A stretch of 64,000 nt of DNA from Streptomyces griseoflavus. Its GTDB lineage: Bacteria; Actinomycetota; Actinomycetes; Streptomycetales; Streptomycetaceae. The position numbers and the translations under genes were made by a program. Below the pieces are notes generated by a model, which searched no databases, was not told the DNA's origin, and saw only the letters and a list, made by a program, of their open reading frames with translations. Of the stretch, positions 18,027 through 26,757 are shown one piece after another (position 1 is the stretch's first letter; each line of letters opens with the position of its first letter). The stretch is taken from NCBI RefSeq assembly GCF_014649995.1, contig NZ_BMUC01000001.1:676865-740864 (forward strand), written 5' to 3'.

Positions 18027-18485
18027 ATGGCGATCCAGGTCGGCGACAAGGCCCCCGAGTTCGAACTCAAGGACAACCACGGTGCCACCGTGCGGCTGTC
18101 CGACTTCCGGGGGCACCAGAACGTGGTGGTGCTCTTCTACCCGTTCGCCTTCACCGGCGTGTGCACCGGCGAGCTGTGCGAGATCCGGGACAACCTGCCG
18201 CGGTTCTCCGACCGCGACACCCAGGTGCTCGCCGTCTCCAACGACTCCATCCACACCCTGCGCGTCTTCGGCGAGCAGGAGGGCCTGGGGTACCCGCTGC
18301 TCAGCGACTTCTGGCCGCACGGCGAGGTCTCGCGGGCCTACGGCGTCTTCGACGAGGACAAGGGCTGCGCGGTGCGCGGGACCTTCGTCATCGACAAGGA
18401 GGGCGTCGTGCGCTGGAGCGTGGTCAACGCCCTGCCGGACGCCCGTGACCTGAACGAGTACGTGAAAGCCCTCGACACCCTGTGA
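18027..18485 (+). CDS. Peroxiredoxin (AhpE/BCP type)
   Basis: A 152-residue thioredoxin-fold peroxidase that reduces hydrogen peroxide and organic hydroperoxides in the cytosol. The active-site segment is PFAFTGVCTGELC: the first Cys is the peroxidatic residue and the second, five residues later, is at the resolving position used by BCP-type atypical two-Cys enzymes. The start MAIQVGDKAPEF matches the family; GTG 17988 and ATG 18015 upstream are in frame, so the exact start is not certain. Its position after aceE and DUF3052 is, as far as I recall, conserved in Streptomyces. Confidence 0.92.
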   Translation: MAIQVGDKAPEFELKDNHGATVRLSDFRGHQNVVVLFYPFAFTGVCTGELCEIRDNLPRFSDRDTQVLAVSNDSIHTLRVFGEQEGLGYPLLSDFWPHGEVSRAYGVFDEDKGCAVRGTFVIDKEGVVRWSVVNALPDARDLNEYVKALDTL

Positions 18486-18514
18486 TCGTTCGTTTCCTGG
18501 GCCTGCGGGCCCCG

Positions 18515-18541
18515 GGAACCCCTCACTAGGATCGACTCGTT
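18515..18541 (+). promoter_or_regulatory. ECF-sigma-like promoter of the first terD
   Basis: GGAACC (18515-18520), 17-base spacer, CGTT (18538-18541), resembling promoters read by extracytoplasmic-function sigma factors. It would start transcription at about 18548, 50 bases before the terD GTG. The same arrangement recurs at 23000-23026 upstream of the enzymatic Ter operon. Confidence 0.4.
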
Positions 18542-18598
18542 GATCCGACATCCGACGCACGACGGGGCACCCCGCCCCTGGACACCAAGGGAGGACTC

Positions 18599-19174
18599 GT
18601 GGGAGTCAGCCTCAGCAAGGGCGGCAACGTATCGCTGAGCAAGGAGGCGCCGGGCCTGACCGCGGTCATCATCGGACTGGGGTGGGACGTCCGTACGACG
18701 ACCGGCACCGACTTCGACCTGGACGCCAGCGCCCTGCTGCTGAACAACTCGGGCAAGGTCGGCAGCGACGCCAACTTCGTCTTCTTCAACAACCTCAAGA
18801 GCCCGGACGGCTCCGTCGAGCACACCGGTGACAACCTCACCGGTGAGGGCGAGGGCGACGACGAGCAGATCAAGGTCAACCTGGCCGGCGTCCCGGCGGA
18901 GATCGAGAAGATCGTCTTCCCGGTCTCCATCTACGACGCCGAGAACCGCCAGCAGTCCTTCGGCCAGGTGCGCAACGCCTTCATCCGCGTCGTCAACCAG
19001 GCCGGCGGCGCCGAGATCGCCCGCTACGACCTCTCGGAGGACGCCTCCACCGAGACCGCCATGGTCTTCGGGGAGCTGTACCGGCACGGCGCGGAGTGGA
19101 AGTTCCGCGCCATCGGACAGGGCTACGCCTCGGGCCTGCGCGGCATCGCGCAGGACTTCGGCGTGAACGTCTGA
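18599..19174 (+). CDS. terD: TerD-family stress protein (copy 1)
   Basis: A 191-residue beta-sandwich protein of the tellurite-resistance/calcium-binding stress family. It begins [19 protein letters not shown] and carries the acidic calcium-binding motifs [11 protein letters not shown] (residues about 40-50) and the [13 protein letters not shown] loop (about 80-92). The GTG start has AAGGGAGGA 5 bases upstream. These proteins cluster at the membrane with TerC-like proteins and are linked to metal, phage and envelope stress. Copy 2 follows 131 bases downstream and is very similar; two hairpins lie between them. Confidence 0.95.
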   Translation: MGVSLSKGGNVSLSKEAPGLTAVIIGLGWDVRTTTGTDFDLDASALLLNNSGKVGSDANFVFFNNLKSPDGSVEHTGDNLTGEGEGDDEQIKVNLAGVPAEIEKIVFPVSIYDAENRQQSFGQVRNAFIRVVNQAGGAEIARYDLSEDASTETAMVFGELYRHGAEWKFRAIGQGYASGLRGIAQDFGVNV

Positions 19175-19203
19175 CACCTCTGCGGGCGGCGACGCCCGAG
19201 CAC

Positions 19204-19257
19204 GGCCGCCTTCGCGGCCACACCGCCCGGCGCCGCACGGTTTACGTGCGGCGCCGG
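19204..19257 (+). terminator. Two tandem hairpins between the terD copies
   Basis: GGCCGC-CTTC-GCGGCC (19204-19219) and a stronger 13-bp stem, CCGGCGCCGCACG with CGTGCGGCGCCGG (19227-19257, loop GTTTA). They probably terminate or attenuate transcription after copy 1, so copy 2 may be expressed at a different level. Confidence 0.65.
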
Positions 19258-19305
19258 ACGCGCAGGACCACCGTGAGAAACACCAACCGGAGGGGGACCA
19301 GCATC

Positions 19306-19881
19306 ATGGGCGTCACGCTTGCCAAGGGGGGGAACGTCTCCCTGTCCAAGGCCGCTCCGAACCTCACCCAGGTGATGATCGGACTGGGCTGGGACGCGCG
19401 TTCCACCACGGGAGCCGACTTCGACCTCGACGCCAGCGCGCTGATCTGCAGCGACGGCCGGGTCATGGGGGACGAGTGGTTCATCTTCTACAACCAGCTC
19501 AAGAGCCCGGACGGCTCGGTGGAGCACACCGGTGACAACCTCACCGGTGAGGGCGAGGGCGACGACGAGTCGCTGCTGGTCGACCTCTCCAAGGTGCCGG
19601 TCCGCTGCGACAAGATCGTCTTCCCGGTCTCCATCCACATGGCCGACGAGCGCGGCCAGACGTTCGGCCAGGTCAGCAACGCCTTCATCCGCGTGGTGAA
19701 CCAGGCCGACGGACAGGAACTGGCCCGCTACGACCTGAGCGAGGACGCCTCCACCGAAACCGCGATGATCTTCGGTGAGCTGTACCGCTATCAGGGCGAG
19801 TGGAAGTTCCGTGCAGTGGGGCAGGGGTACGCGTCGGGGCTGCGCGGCATCGCTCTAGACTTCGGAGTCAACGTTTCGTAA
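19306..19881 (+). CDS. terD: TerD-family stress protein (copy 2)
   Basis: A 191-residue paralogue of the protein at 18599-19174, beginning [19 protein letters not shown] and keeping [10 protein letters not shown] and the [13 protein letters not shown] calcium loop. Differences concentrate in the [17 protein letters not shown] segment. The ATG at 19306 is chosen because all TerD proteins start at this motif and GGAGGGGG lies about 8 bases upstream; the frame is open much further upstream but has no family similarity there. It is followed 48 bases later by the TerC-like gene. Confidence 0.95.
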   Translation: MGVTLAKGGNVSLSKAAPNLTQVMIGLGWDARSTTGADFDLDASALICSDGRVMGDEWFIFYNQLKSPDGSVEHTGDNLTGEGEGDDESLLVDLSKVPVRCDKIVFPVSIHMADERGQTFGQVSNAFIRVVNQADGQELARYDLSEDASTETAMIFGELYRYQGEWKFRAVGQGYASGLRGIALDFGVNVS

Positions 19882-19929
19882 AGCCGATTACGGCAGCGGG
19901 GGGACCCGTACACACACCTGGGGTAGCCA

Positions 19930-21069
19930 GTGGTTCTGAAAACCTTCGGCTGGTCGTTCGCGGTCACCGCGCTCGGTCTGGTCGCAGCGTTCCTCTTCGG
20001 GGGGTGGACCGCCTTCGGCATCGTGGCGATCCTCTCGATCCTCGAGATTTCGCTGTCCTTCGACAACGCGGTGGTCAACGCCGGAATCCTGAAGAAGATG
20101 AATGCCTTCTGGCAGAAGATCTTCCTCACCATCGGCATCCTGATCGCCGTCTTCGGTATGCGACTGGTCTTCCCCGTCGTCATCGTCGCCGTCAGCGCGC
20201 AGCTCGGTCCGATCGAGGCCGTCGACCTCGCGCTCAGCGACAAGGACCGCTACCAGGAACTCGTCACGGACGCCCACCCGGCGATCGCCGCGTTCGGTGG
20301 CATGTTCCTGCTCATGATCTTCCTGGACTTCATCTTCGAGGACCGGGACATCAAGTGGCTCGGCTGGCTGGAGCGCCCGCTGGCCAAGCTCGGCAAGGTC
20401 GACATGCTGTCGGTCTGCATCGCGCTGATCATCCTGCTGATCTCCGCCGTGACCTTCGCGACCCAGGCCCACCAGCACGGCGGTGCCCACGTCGACAAGG
20501 CCAGCACGGTCCTGCTCTCCGGTATCGCCGGTCTGATCACCTACATGATCGTGGGCGGTCTCTCCGGCTTCTTCGAGGACAAGCTCGAGGAAGAGGAGGA
20601 ACGCGAGCACGAGGAGGAGGAGAAGGCCGCCCGGGAGGGCAAGCCCCGCTCCGCCGTCGCCCTGGCCGGCAAGGCGGCGTTCTTCATGTTCCTCTACCTC
20701 GAGGTGCTGGACGCGTCCTTCTCCTTCGACGGCGTGATCGGCGCCTTCGCCATCACCAACGACATCGTCCTGATGGCGCTCGGCCTGGGCATCGGCGCCA
20801 TGTACGTCCGTTCGCTCACGGTCTACCTGGTCCGCCAGGGCACCCTGGACGACTACGTCTACCTGGAGCACGGCGCGCACTACGCGATCGGCGCCCTGGC
20901 GATGATCCTCCTCGTCACCATCCGGTTCGAGATCAACGAGATCATCACCGGCCTGGTCGGTGTCGTCCTGATCGGTGCCTCCTTCTGGTCGTCGGTGCGC
21001 CGCAACAAGCGGATCGCGGCGACCGAGGGAAAGGACGCCGTGAAGACTGAGATCTCCTCCGGGGTGTGA
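19930..21069 (+). CDS. TerC-like integral membrane protein (DUF475)
   Basis: A 379-residue polytopic protein with about nine membrane helices. It has the two TerC-type acidic helix motifs: EISLSFDNAVVNAG in helix 2 (about residues 41-54) and EVLDASFSFDGVIGAF in the second half (about 257-272), suggesting an internal duplication. A highly charged cytoplasmic loop (EEEEEREHEEEEKAA) separates the halves. TerC-family proteins are implicated in manganese or other metal transport and bind TerD-type proteins at the membrane. GTG start; weak ribosome binding site. Terminated by a strong hairpin at 21095-21139. Confidence 0.92.
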   Translation: MVLKTFGWSFAVTALGLVAAFLFGGWTAFGIVAILSILEISLSFDNAVVNAGILKKMNAFWQKIFLTIGILIAVFGMRLVFPVVIVAVSAQLGPIEAVDLALSDKDRYQELVTDAHPAIAAFGGMFLLMIFLDFIFEDRDIKWLGWLERPLAKLGKVDMLSVCIALIILLISAVTFATQAHQHGGAHVDKASTVLLSGIAGLITYMIVGGLSGFFEDKLEEEEEREHEEEEKAAREGKPRSAVALAGKAAFFMFLYLEVLDASFSFDGVIGAFAITNDIVLMALGLGIGAMYVRSLTVYLVRQGTLDDYVYLEHGAHYAIGALAMILLVTIRFEINEIITGLVGVVLIGASFWSSVRRNKRIAATEGKDAVKTEISSGV

Positions 21070-21094
21070 CAGCCCTCCGGGTGAGGAACGCTCT

Positions 21095-21139
21095 CGACGG
21101 GGCGGCCACCGAGGACCGGTCCTCGGGGCCGCCCCGTCG
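21095..21139 (+). terminator. Strong hairpin after the TerC-like gene
   Basis: A stem of about 22 bp (21095-21117 with 21118-21139) with a single bulged A and almost no loop, 25 bases after the stop codon. Confidence 0.75.
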
Positions 21140-21205
21140 GCCGTCGGCACACGGGCGTGCCCGGCGGCCACCGGCGGGGGTCGGACAAGCGGATATGGGG
21201 CGGGA

Positions 21206-21943
21206 ATGGGTTTCCTGGACGGACTGCGGCGCGGACGCGAGAGCGCCTTCGACTCGGGCAACGCGGCCACCAACGCCATCGAGCTGACCAAACGGCACGG
21301 CCAGGTGTCGCTGACCAAGCAGGGCGCGGCCACCGGGCACCTGCGGATCAATCTGAGCTGGCGGATGCGCACCTCCGACTTCGGCGGCCCCCAGCGGGAG
21401 AGCCTGCTGCGCCACCCCTTCAAGGCGCTCAAGCCGCCCGAGGTCGTCGGCCACAGCCAGTCCATGGTCAACGTCGACCTGGACCTGGGCTGTCTCTACG
21501 AGCTCCAGGACGGCACCAAGGGCGTCGTGCAGCCCCTCGGCGGCCTCCTCGGGGACGTCAACGCGCCGCCGTACGTCAAGCTCAGCGGCGACGACCGGTT
21601 CGGTTCCGCCTCCGGCGAGACGATCTACGTCAACCTGGACCAGCGGGAGAACATCAAACGCCTGCTGGTCTTCGCCTACATCTACGACCAGACGCCCGCC
21701 TTCGACCGCACGCAAGCCGTCGTCACGCTCTACCCGAGCAACGGCCCGCGGATCGAGATCAACCTCGACGAACGCCATCCCCAGGCCCGGTCCTGCGCCG
21801 TGGTGATGATCGAGAACGTCAAGAACGAGATGATCGTCCGCCGCGAGGTGAAGTTCGTCTACGGCTTCCAGGCCGAACTGGACCGGCTCTACGGCTGGGG
21901 ACTGCAGTGGGGCCGGGGCTTCAAGACGAAGGTCGAGCGGTGA
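21206..21943 (+). CDS. TerA-like protein of the Ter system
   Basis: A 245-residue soluble protein. It starts MGFLDGLRRGRE, then shows GQVSLTKQG (an echo of the TerD opening), a long beta-rich body (VDLDLGCLYELQDG, IYVNLDQRENIKRLLVFAYIYD), and ends in a basic helix. This is the pattern of TerA/TerD-related beta-sandwich proteins, but the DxDLDAS calcium motif is replaced by VDLDLGCLY. ATG start with GGGGCGGG upstream. It probably acts with the TerD and TerC-like proteins in the membrane stress complex. Confidence 0.8.
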   Translation: MGFLDGLRRGRESAFDSGNAATNAIELTKRHGQVSLTKQGAATGHLRINLSWRMRTSDFGGPQRESLLRHPFKALKPPEVVGHSQSMVNVDLDLGCLYELQDGTKGVVQPLGGLLGDVNAPPYVKLSGDDRFGSASGETIYVNLDQRENIKRLLVFAYIYDQTPAFDRTQAVVTLYPSNGPRIEINLDERHPQARSCAVVMIENVKNEMIVRREVKFVYGFQAELDRLYGWGLQWGRGFKTKVER

Positions 21944-21974
21944 CCCGGCCTTCCCTCCGGGTGCGTACCGGCCG

Positions 21975-22919
21975 CTAGCGCCCGATGAACTGCGGGCCCT
22001 GCGGGGGCAGCCGGAAGTCCGGGTCGGGGGACGCGGGGGCCGGCGGCGGGAAGCCGTACCCGGCCTGCCCGCCGCCGGCCGCGGTGGCGGGCGCGGGCGG
22101 GTAGCCGTAGGCGGGCGGGCTGGCCGGCTGGGGGTAGCCGTAGGCGGGCCGGCCGGCGGCGGGCTGCTGCGGCGGATAGCCGTAGGCCGGCTGCGCGGGC
22201 ACGCCCGCCGGCTGCTCGGGCGGCAGCGGCCGGGACACCTCGGGAGCCGGCGGCACGAGAGGGGCCTGCGGCTGGGTCAGCGCCTCGGAGGAGGGCCGCT
22301 CCGGCATCTGCGTGGTGGGGGGCGGCTGCTGGGCGGCGCCGTCCGCGTCGGACTCGTCGGCGGGGCCCGGCTCCTCCACCGAGATGCCGAAGTCGGTCGC
22401 CAGTCCCTCCAGGCCGTTGGAGTAGCCCTCGCCGAGCGCCCGGAACTTCCAGCCGTCCCCGCGCCGGTACAGCTCACCGCAGATCAGCGCGGTCTCCTGG
22501 CCGGTCTCCGGCTTGATGTCGAAGTACGCCAGCGCGTCCCCGTCGGCCGCCTGGGCGTCGTACAGCAGGATGCGCAGCGCCTGTACGCGGTCGAAGGTGA
22601 CGCCGTCCGCCGACGCGACGAGGAGAATCCGGCCGACACCGGACTCGACACCGGCGAGGTCTGTCTGGATCGTGTCGGTCAGGCCCTCGGCGCCGCGTTT
22701 CTTGCCGAGCCGCCAGACCTTCCCGGAAGGGTGCCGGGGCTGGTTGTAGAACACGAAGTCCTCGTCGGAGCGCACACGGTCGTCGAGGCCGAGGAGCAGC
22801 GCGGAGGCGTCGACGTCCGGCACCCCCTGCCCGGGCGACCAGCGCAGCACGGCGCGTACGGTGGTGGCCTCGAGAGGGACGTTCGACCCCTTCAGCATCG
22901 CGTGCGTCATGTGGGTCAT
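21975..22919 (-). CDS. TerD-family protein with Pro/Tyr/Gly-rich C-terminal tail
   Basis: A 314-residue protein in two parts. Residues about 9-180 are a TerD domain ([10 protein letters not shown] start, [10 protein letters not shown] calcium-type motif, [21 protein letters not shown] near its end). Residues about 190-314 are a low-complexity tail with four repeats of the type AYGYPP ([28 protein letters not shown]). Similar tails occur on membrane-associated Ca-binding proteins such as annexin-like or penta-EF proteins and can drive assembly. It is divergently transcribed from the enzymatic operon starting at 23085, sharing a 165-base promoter region. Confidence 0.88.
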   Translation of the reverse strand: MTHMTHAMLKGSNVPLEATTVRAVLRWSPGQGVPDVDASALLLGLDDRVRSDEDFVFYNQPRHPSGKVWRLGKKRGAEGLTDTIQTDLAGVESGVGRILLVASADGVTFDRVQALRILLYDAQAADGDALAYFDIKPETGQETALICGELYRRGDGWKFRALGEGYSNGLEGLATDFGISVEEPGPADESDADGAAQQPPPTTQMPERPSSEALTQPQAPLVPPAPEVSRPLPPEQPAGVPAQPAYGYPPQQPAAGRPAYGYPQPASPPAYGYPPAPATAAGGGQAGYGFPPPAPASPDPDFRLPPQGPQFIGR

Positions 22920-22999
22920 CCTGCCCTCTCCGTCCTGGTCACGACAACGTGGGGGGTTGGGCTCGACACGGTCGGGTTACCTGAAGTTCATGCCCGGCG

Positions 23000-23026
23000 G
23001 GAACCGTCGACATCGAGATCTACGTA
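23000..23026 (+). promoter_or_regulatory. ECF-sigma-like promoter of the enzymatic Ter operon
   Basis: GGAACC (23000-23005), 17-base spacer, CGTA (23023-23026). It is about 60 bases upstream of the ATG at 23085 and has the same layout as the element at 18515-18541. An overlapping TACTAT (23025-23030) could also serve as a housekeeping -10. Confidence 0.4.
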
Positions 23027-23084
23027 CTATTACCGGCCACCTTCCGACATTCCACTGATTCCACGGACACCACGGGGGAGTTAA

Positions 23085-24251
23085 ATGCGTCATTTCGGGC
23101 ACATCGCCCCTGCGGTGCGGAAACGTCTCTTCTACCAGGAGCCCGGTGAGTTCACCCCGGCCTCCCCGGCCCGGCTCCTCTCCGCCGCCCTCGGGGCCAC
23201 GCTCTACAGCCCGGCGACCAGGCCCCGCCTCGCCGACGACGTCCTCAAGCAGGGCGCCCAGGGCGTGGTCTCCATGGTGCTGTGCCTGGAGGACTCCATC
23301 AGCGACGCCGACGTGATCGCCGGTGAGGAGAACCTCGTACGCCAGTTCGCCGACCTGGCCGGACGGCCCGGGGCGGAACGGCCGCTGCTGTTCATCCGCG
23401 TCCGCACCCCCGAGCAGATCCCCGACCTCACCCGGCGCCTCGGCCCCACCGTGTCGCTGCTGTCCGGATTCGTGCTGCCGAAGTTCACCGCCGAACGCGG
23501 CCTGCCCTTCCTGGAGGCGCTGACGCTCGCCGAGGCCGAGAGCGGCCACCGGCTGTTCGCCATGCCGGTCCTGGAGTCCCCCGAACTGCTCTACCGCGAG
23601 TCCCGCGTGGAGACCCTGGAGGGCATCTTCCGGGCCGTCGACAAGTACCGCGACCGCGTCCTCGCCCTGCGTCTCGGCGTCACCGACTTCTGCTCCTCCT
23701 ACGGGCTGCGCCGCGGCCCCGACATGACGGCGTACGACATCCAGGTCGTCGCCTCCGTCATCTCCGACGTGGTGAACATGCTGGGCCGCGCCGACGGCAC
23801 CGGGTTCACCGTGACCGGGCCCGTCTGGGAGTACTTCCGCGTCCAGGAGCGCATGTTCAAGCCCCTGCTGCGGCAGAGCCCCTTCCACGAGGTCCAGGCC
23901 GTCGCCCTGCGCCAGAAGCTCATCGAGCACGCCATGGACGGCCTGCTGCGCGAGATCTCCCTCGACCGCGCGAACGGACTGCTGGGCAAGACCTGCATCC
24001 ACCCCTCCCACGTCCTGCCCGTCCACGCGCTGTCCGTCGTGAGCCACGAGGAGTACAGCGACGCCCAGGACATCCTGCGGCCGGAACGCGGCGGCGGGGG
24101 TGTACTCAGGTCGGCCTACACCAACAAGATGAACGAAGTGAAGCCGCACCGCGCCTGGGCCGAACGGACCCTGCTGCGCGCGGAGGCCTTCGGCGTGGCG
24201 AACGAGGACATCGGCTTCGTCGAACTGCTCGCGGCGGGCCTGGCGGACTGA
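23085..24251 (+). CDS. TIM-barrel C-C bond lyase (HpcH/HpaI/CitE-like) of the Ter biosynthetic module
   Basis: A 388-residue enzyme related to citrate-lyase beta subunits and HpcH/HpaI aldolases. Visible features are the VSMVLCLEDSISDADV strand-loop with catalytic-type acidic residues (about 63-78), RVRTPEQI (about 106), the metal-ligand region LGVTDFCSSYGLRRG (about 197-211), and KTCIHPSHVLPVH (about 305-317). In Ter loci this family is predicted to split or form a carbon-carbon bond while making a nucleoside-like compound. The ATG has GGGGGAG 5 bases upstream. The next gene starts within 20 bases, so the two are co-transcribed. Confidence 0.88.
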   Translation: MRHFGHIAPAVRKRLFYQEPGEFTPASPARLLSAALGATLYSPATRPRLADDVLKQGAQGVVSMVLCLEDSISDADVIAGEENLVRQFADLAGRPGAERPLLFIRVRTPEQIPDLTRRLGPTVSLLSGFVLPKFTAERGLPFLEALTLAEAESGHRLFAMPVLESPELLYRESRVETLEGIFRAVDKYRDRVLALRLGVTDFCSSYGLRRGPDMTAYDIQVVASVISDVVNMLGRADGTGFTVTGPVWEYFRVQERMFKPLLRQSPFHEVQAVALRQKLIEHAMDGLLREISLDRANGLLGKTCIHPSHVLPVHALSVVSHEEYSDAQDILRPERGGGGVLRSAYTNKMNEVKPHRAWAERTLLRAEAFGVANEDIGFVELLAAGLAD

Positions 24252-24267
24252 GGGGATGGAGAAGGCT

Positions 24268-26757
24268 GTGAACGAGGGGACGCACCACCCGGTGCGAGAC
24301 GGCGCCCCGGCCGGTGAGGACATATGGTCCGGCAGCTGGGTCGCGCGGCGGCTCGGCGTCGAGCTGGCCGGCGACGACGCGCTGCCCGGCCTGCTGGGGC
24401 TGGCCCTGCGCCGCAACCCCAAGCGGGCCCACCTGCTCGTGTCCCACGTCCTCGGCAAGCACGTCCCCCAGTCCCCGGCCGTCGTGCGCGGCCACGGGGT
24501 CGAGCTCGGCCGCAGGGTGCGGGAGCTGCTGGGGGAGTCGGCGCAGCGGGCGGTGGTGCTCGGCTACGCGGAGACCGCCACGGGTCTCGGCCACTGTGTC
24601 GCCGACGGTCTGGGCGTCGCCCCCTACCTGCACTCCACGCGCCGTCCGGTCGAGGGGACGGCCACGGCGGGCGGCTTCGAGGAGTCCCACTCGCACGCCA
24701 CGTCCCACCTGCTGCTCCCGGAGGACCCCCGGCTGCTCGCCGGCGAGGGCCCGCTGGTGCTGGTCGACGACGAGTTCTCCACGGGCAACACGGTGCTGAA
24801 CACCGTCCGTGATCTGCACGCGCGGTATCCGCGGACGCGGTACGTCGTGGTCGCCCTCGTCGACATGAGGTCGCCCGCGGACGCCGGACGGCTGGAGGAG
24901 TTCGGCCGCGGGATCGGGGCGCGGATCGACCTGGTGACGGTCGCCTCGGGCACGGTGCGGTTGCCCGACGGCGTCCTGGAGAAGGGGCAGGAACTGGTGG
25001 CCCGCCACGAGGCCGCCACCGACGGTGCGCGGTCGGGTGCGGGTGCGTCGGGGCCGGTCGCGCGGGTGGACCTGGGCTGGCCCGACGGGCTTCCCGACGG
25101 GGGCCGGCACGGCTTCACCCCCGCACACCGCGCCCGCCTCGAATCCGCCCTCCCCGGTATGGCCGCCCGCCTCGCCGAGGCCCTCCCCGCCCACGCGCGC
25201 CGCGTCCTCGTCCTCGGCTTCGAGGAGCTGATGTACGCCCCGCTGCGCCTCGCCGGCGAGCTGGAGCGGACCACCCGCGCCGAGGTGCGCTTCTCCACCA
25301 CCACCCGCTCACCCGTCCTCGCCGTCGACGACCCCGGCTACGCCATACGCACCCGCCTGGTCTTCCCCGCCCACGACGACCCCGCCGACGGCCCGGGCGA
25401 CCGCTACGCCTACAACGTCGCCGGCGCCGGCTTCGACGCCGTCGTCGCCGTGGTCGACTCGGCCGCCGACACCCCCGCACTGCACGCCCCCGGCGGACTG
25501 CTCGCCCGGCTCGCCGCGCACACCCCGCACGTCCTCCTCGCGGTCGTACCGTCGTACGTGCCCGCCGCCTCCCAGGACGCCCCCGAAAGGCCCGCCACCA
25601 TGCTGCCCGACCCCCTCAGAGGTCCCGCCTTCTCCTCGTACGCGCCCGAGGAGGTCGGCTGGCTGCTCCAGGACCTCTCGGACGTGACGCTGGAGGCGCC
25701 GACCGAGGAGCGCGAGGAGGCCATCCAGAGCGGCGGCGCCCACTACGCCGAGTCGCTGCCCGTGGAGTACCAGCCCAGCGAGCAGTACCAGCAGCTGTTC
25801 CACGCGGCCCTCGACGAGTCGGCGGCCCGCCTCGCGCACGCCGTGGGCGTCGTCACCGAGACCGTCCTCGCCGAGCGGTCCCCCCGCCCGGTGCTGGTCT
25901 CCCTGGCCCGCGCCGGCACCCCCGTCGGCATCCTGATGCGCCGCTGGGCCCGGCACCGCCACCAGCTCGACCTGCCGCACTACGCCGTCTCCATCGTGCG
26001 CGGCCGCGGCATCGACGCCAACGCGCTGCGCTGGCTGGCCGCCCACCACGACCCCCGGGACGTCGTCTTCGTCGACGGCTGGACCGGCAAGGGCGCCATC
26101 ACCCGCGAACTCGCCCAGGCCGTGGAGGAGTTCGAGAAGACCGAAGGGGTCACCGGCTTCGACCCGGAGATCGCCGTCCTCGCCGACCCCGGCTCCTGCG
26201 TCCGCACATACGGCACCCGCGAGGACTACCTGATCCCCTCCGCCTGCCTCAACTCGACCGTCTCCGGCCTGATCTCCCGCACCGTGCTGCGCGCCGACCT
26301 GGTCGGCCCGCACGATTTCCACGGCGCCAAGTTCTACCGGGAACTCGCCGGCTCCGACCTGTCGGTGGCCTTCCTGGACGCCGTCTCCGCACGCTTCCCG
26401 GAGGTCACGGACGCGGCCTGCGCCCAGGCCAAGGAACTGCTCTCCACCGACCGCACCCCCACCTGGGAGGGCTGGGCCGCGGTCGAGCGGATCAGCGAGG
26501 AGTACGGCATCCACGACGTGAACCTCGTCAAGCCCGGCGTCGGCGAGACCACCCGGGTGCTGCTGCGCCGGGTGCCCTGGAAGGTGCTGGCCCGTGCGGG
26601 AGCGGGCAGCGACCTCGACCACGTCCGCCTGCTCGCCGGGCAGCGGGGCGTGCCGGTCGAGGAGGTCGATCAACTCCCCTACACCTGCGTGGGGTTGATC
26701 CACCCCCGCTACACCCGGGGCGCGACCGGCGCCGACGGCAGGACGGTGACCCGCTGA
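24268..26757 (+). CDS. Fused phosphoribosyltransferase-TRSP-phosphoribosyltransferase-PELOTA protein
   Basis: An 829-residue four-part fusion. (1) A PRTase domain with PRPP loop LVDDEFSTGNT at about residues 165-175. (2) A TRSP-type domain, with the naming motif in TTTRSPVLAVDD at about 343. (3) A second PRTase of the StiP/PRTase_1 kind with PRPP loop VFVDGWTGKG at about 599. (4) A C-terminal PELOTA-type RNA-binding domain at about 742-825. In many bacteria these parts are split over two genes. They are predicted to attach ribose phosphate to a base-like acceptor in the Ter metabolite pathway. The GTG at 24268 is chosen because GGAG lies 6 bases upstream; an in-frame ATG at 24256 directly abuts GGGG. 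The stop shares one base with the HAD gene start. Confidence 0.85.
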   Translation: MNEGTHHPVRDGAPAGEDIWSGSWVARRLGVELAGDDALPGLLGLALRRNPKRAHLLVSHVLGKHVPQSPAVVRGHGVELGRRVRELLGESAQRAVVLGYAETATGLGHCVADGLGVAPYLHSTRRPVEGTATAGGFEESHSHATSHLLLPEDPRLLAGEGPLVLVDDEFSTGNTVLNTVRDLHARYPRTRYVVVALVDMRSPADAGRLEEFGRGIGARIDLVTVASGTVRLPDGVLEKGQELVARHEAATDGARSGAGASGPVARVDLGWPDGLPDGGRHGFTPAHRARLESALPGMAARLAEALPAHARRVLVLGFEELMYAPLRLAGELERTTRAEVRFSTTTRSPVLAVDDPGYAIRTRLVFPAHDDPADGPGDRYAYNVAGAGFDAVVAVVDSAADTPALHAPGGLLARLAAHTPHVLLAVVPSYVPAASQDAPERPATMLPDPLRGPAFSSYAPEEVGWLLQDLSDVTLEAPTEEREEAIQSGGAHYAESLPVEYQPSEQYQQLFHAALDESAARLAHAVGVVTETVLAERSPRPVLVSLARAGTPVGILMRRWARHRHQLDLPHYAVSIVRGRGIDANALRWLAAHHDPRDVVFVDGWTGKGAITRELAQAVEEFEKTEGVTGFDPEIAVLADPGSCVRTYGTREDYLIPSACLNSTVSGLISRTVLRADLVGPHDFHGAKFYRELAGSDLSVAFLDAVSARFPEVTDAACAQAKELLSTDRTPTWEGWAAVERISEEYGIHDVNLVKPGVGETTRVLLRRVPWKVLARAGAGSDLDHVRLLAGQRGVPVEEVDQLPYTCVGLIHPRYTRGATGADGRTVTR

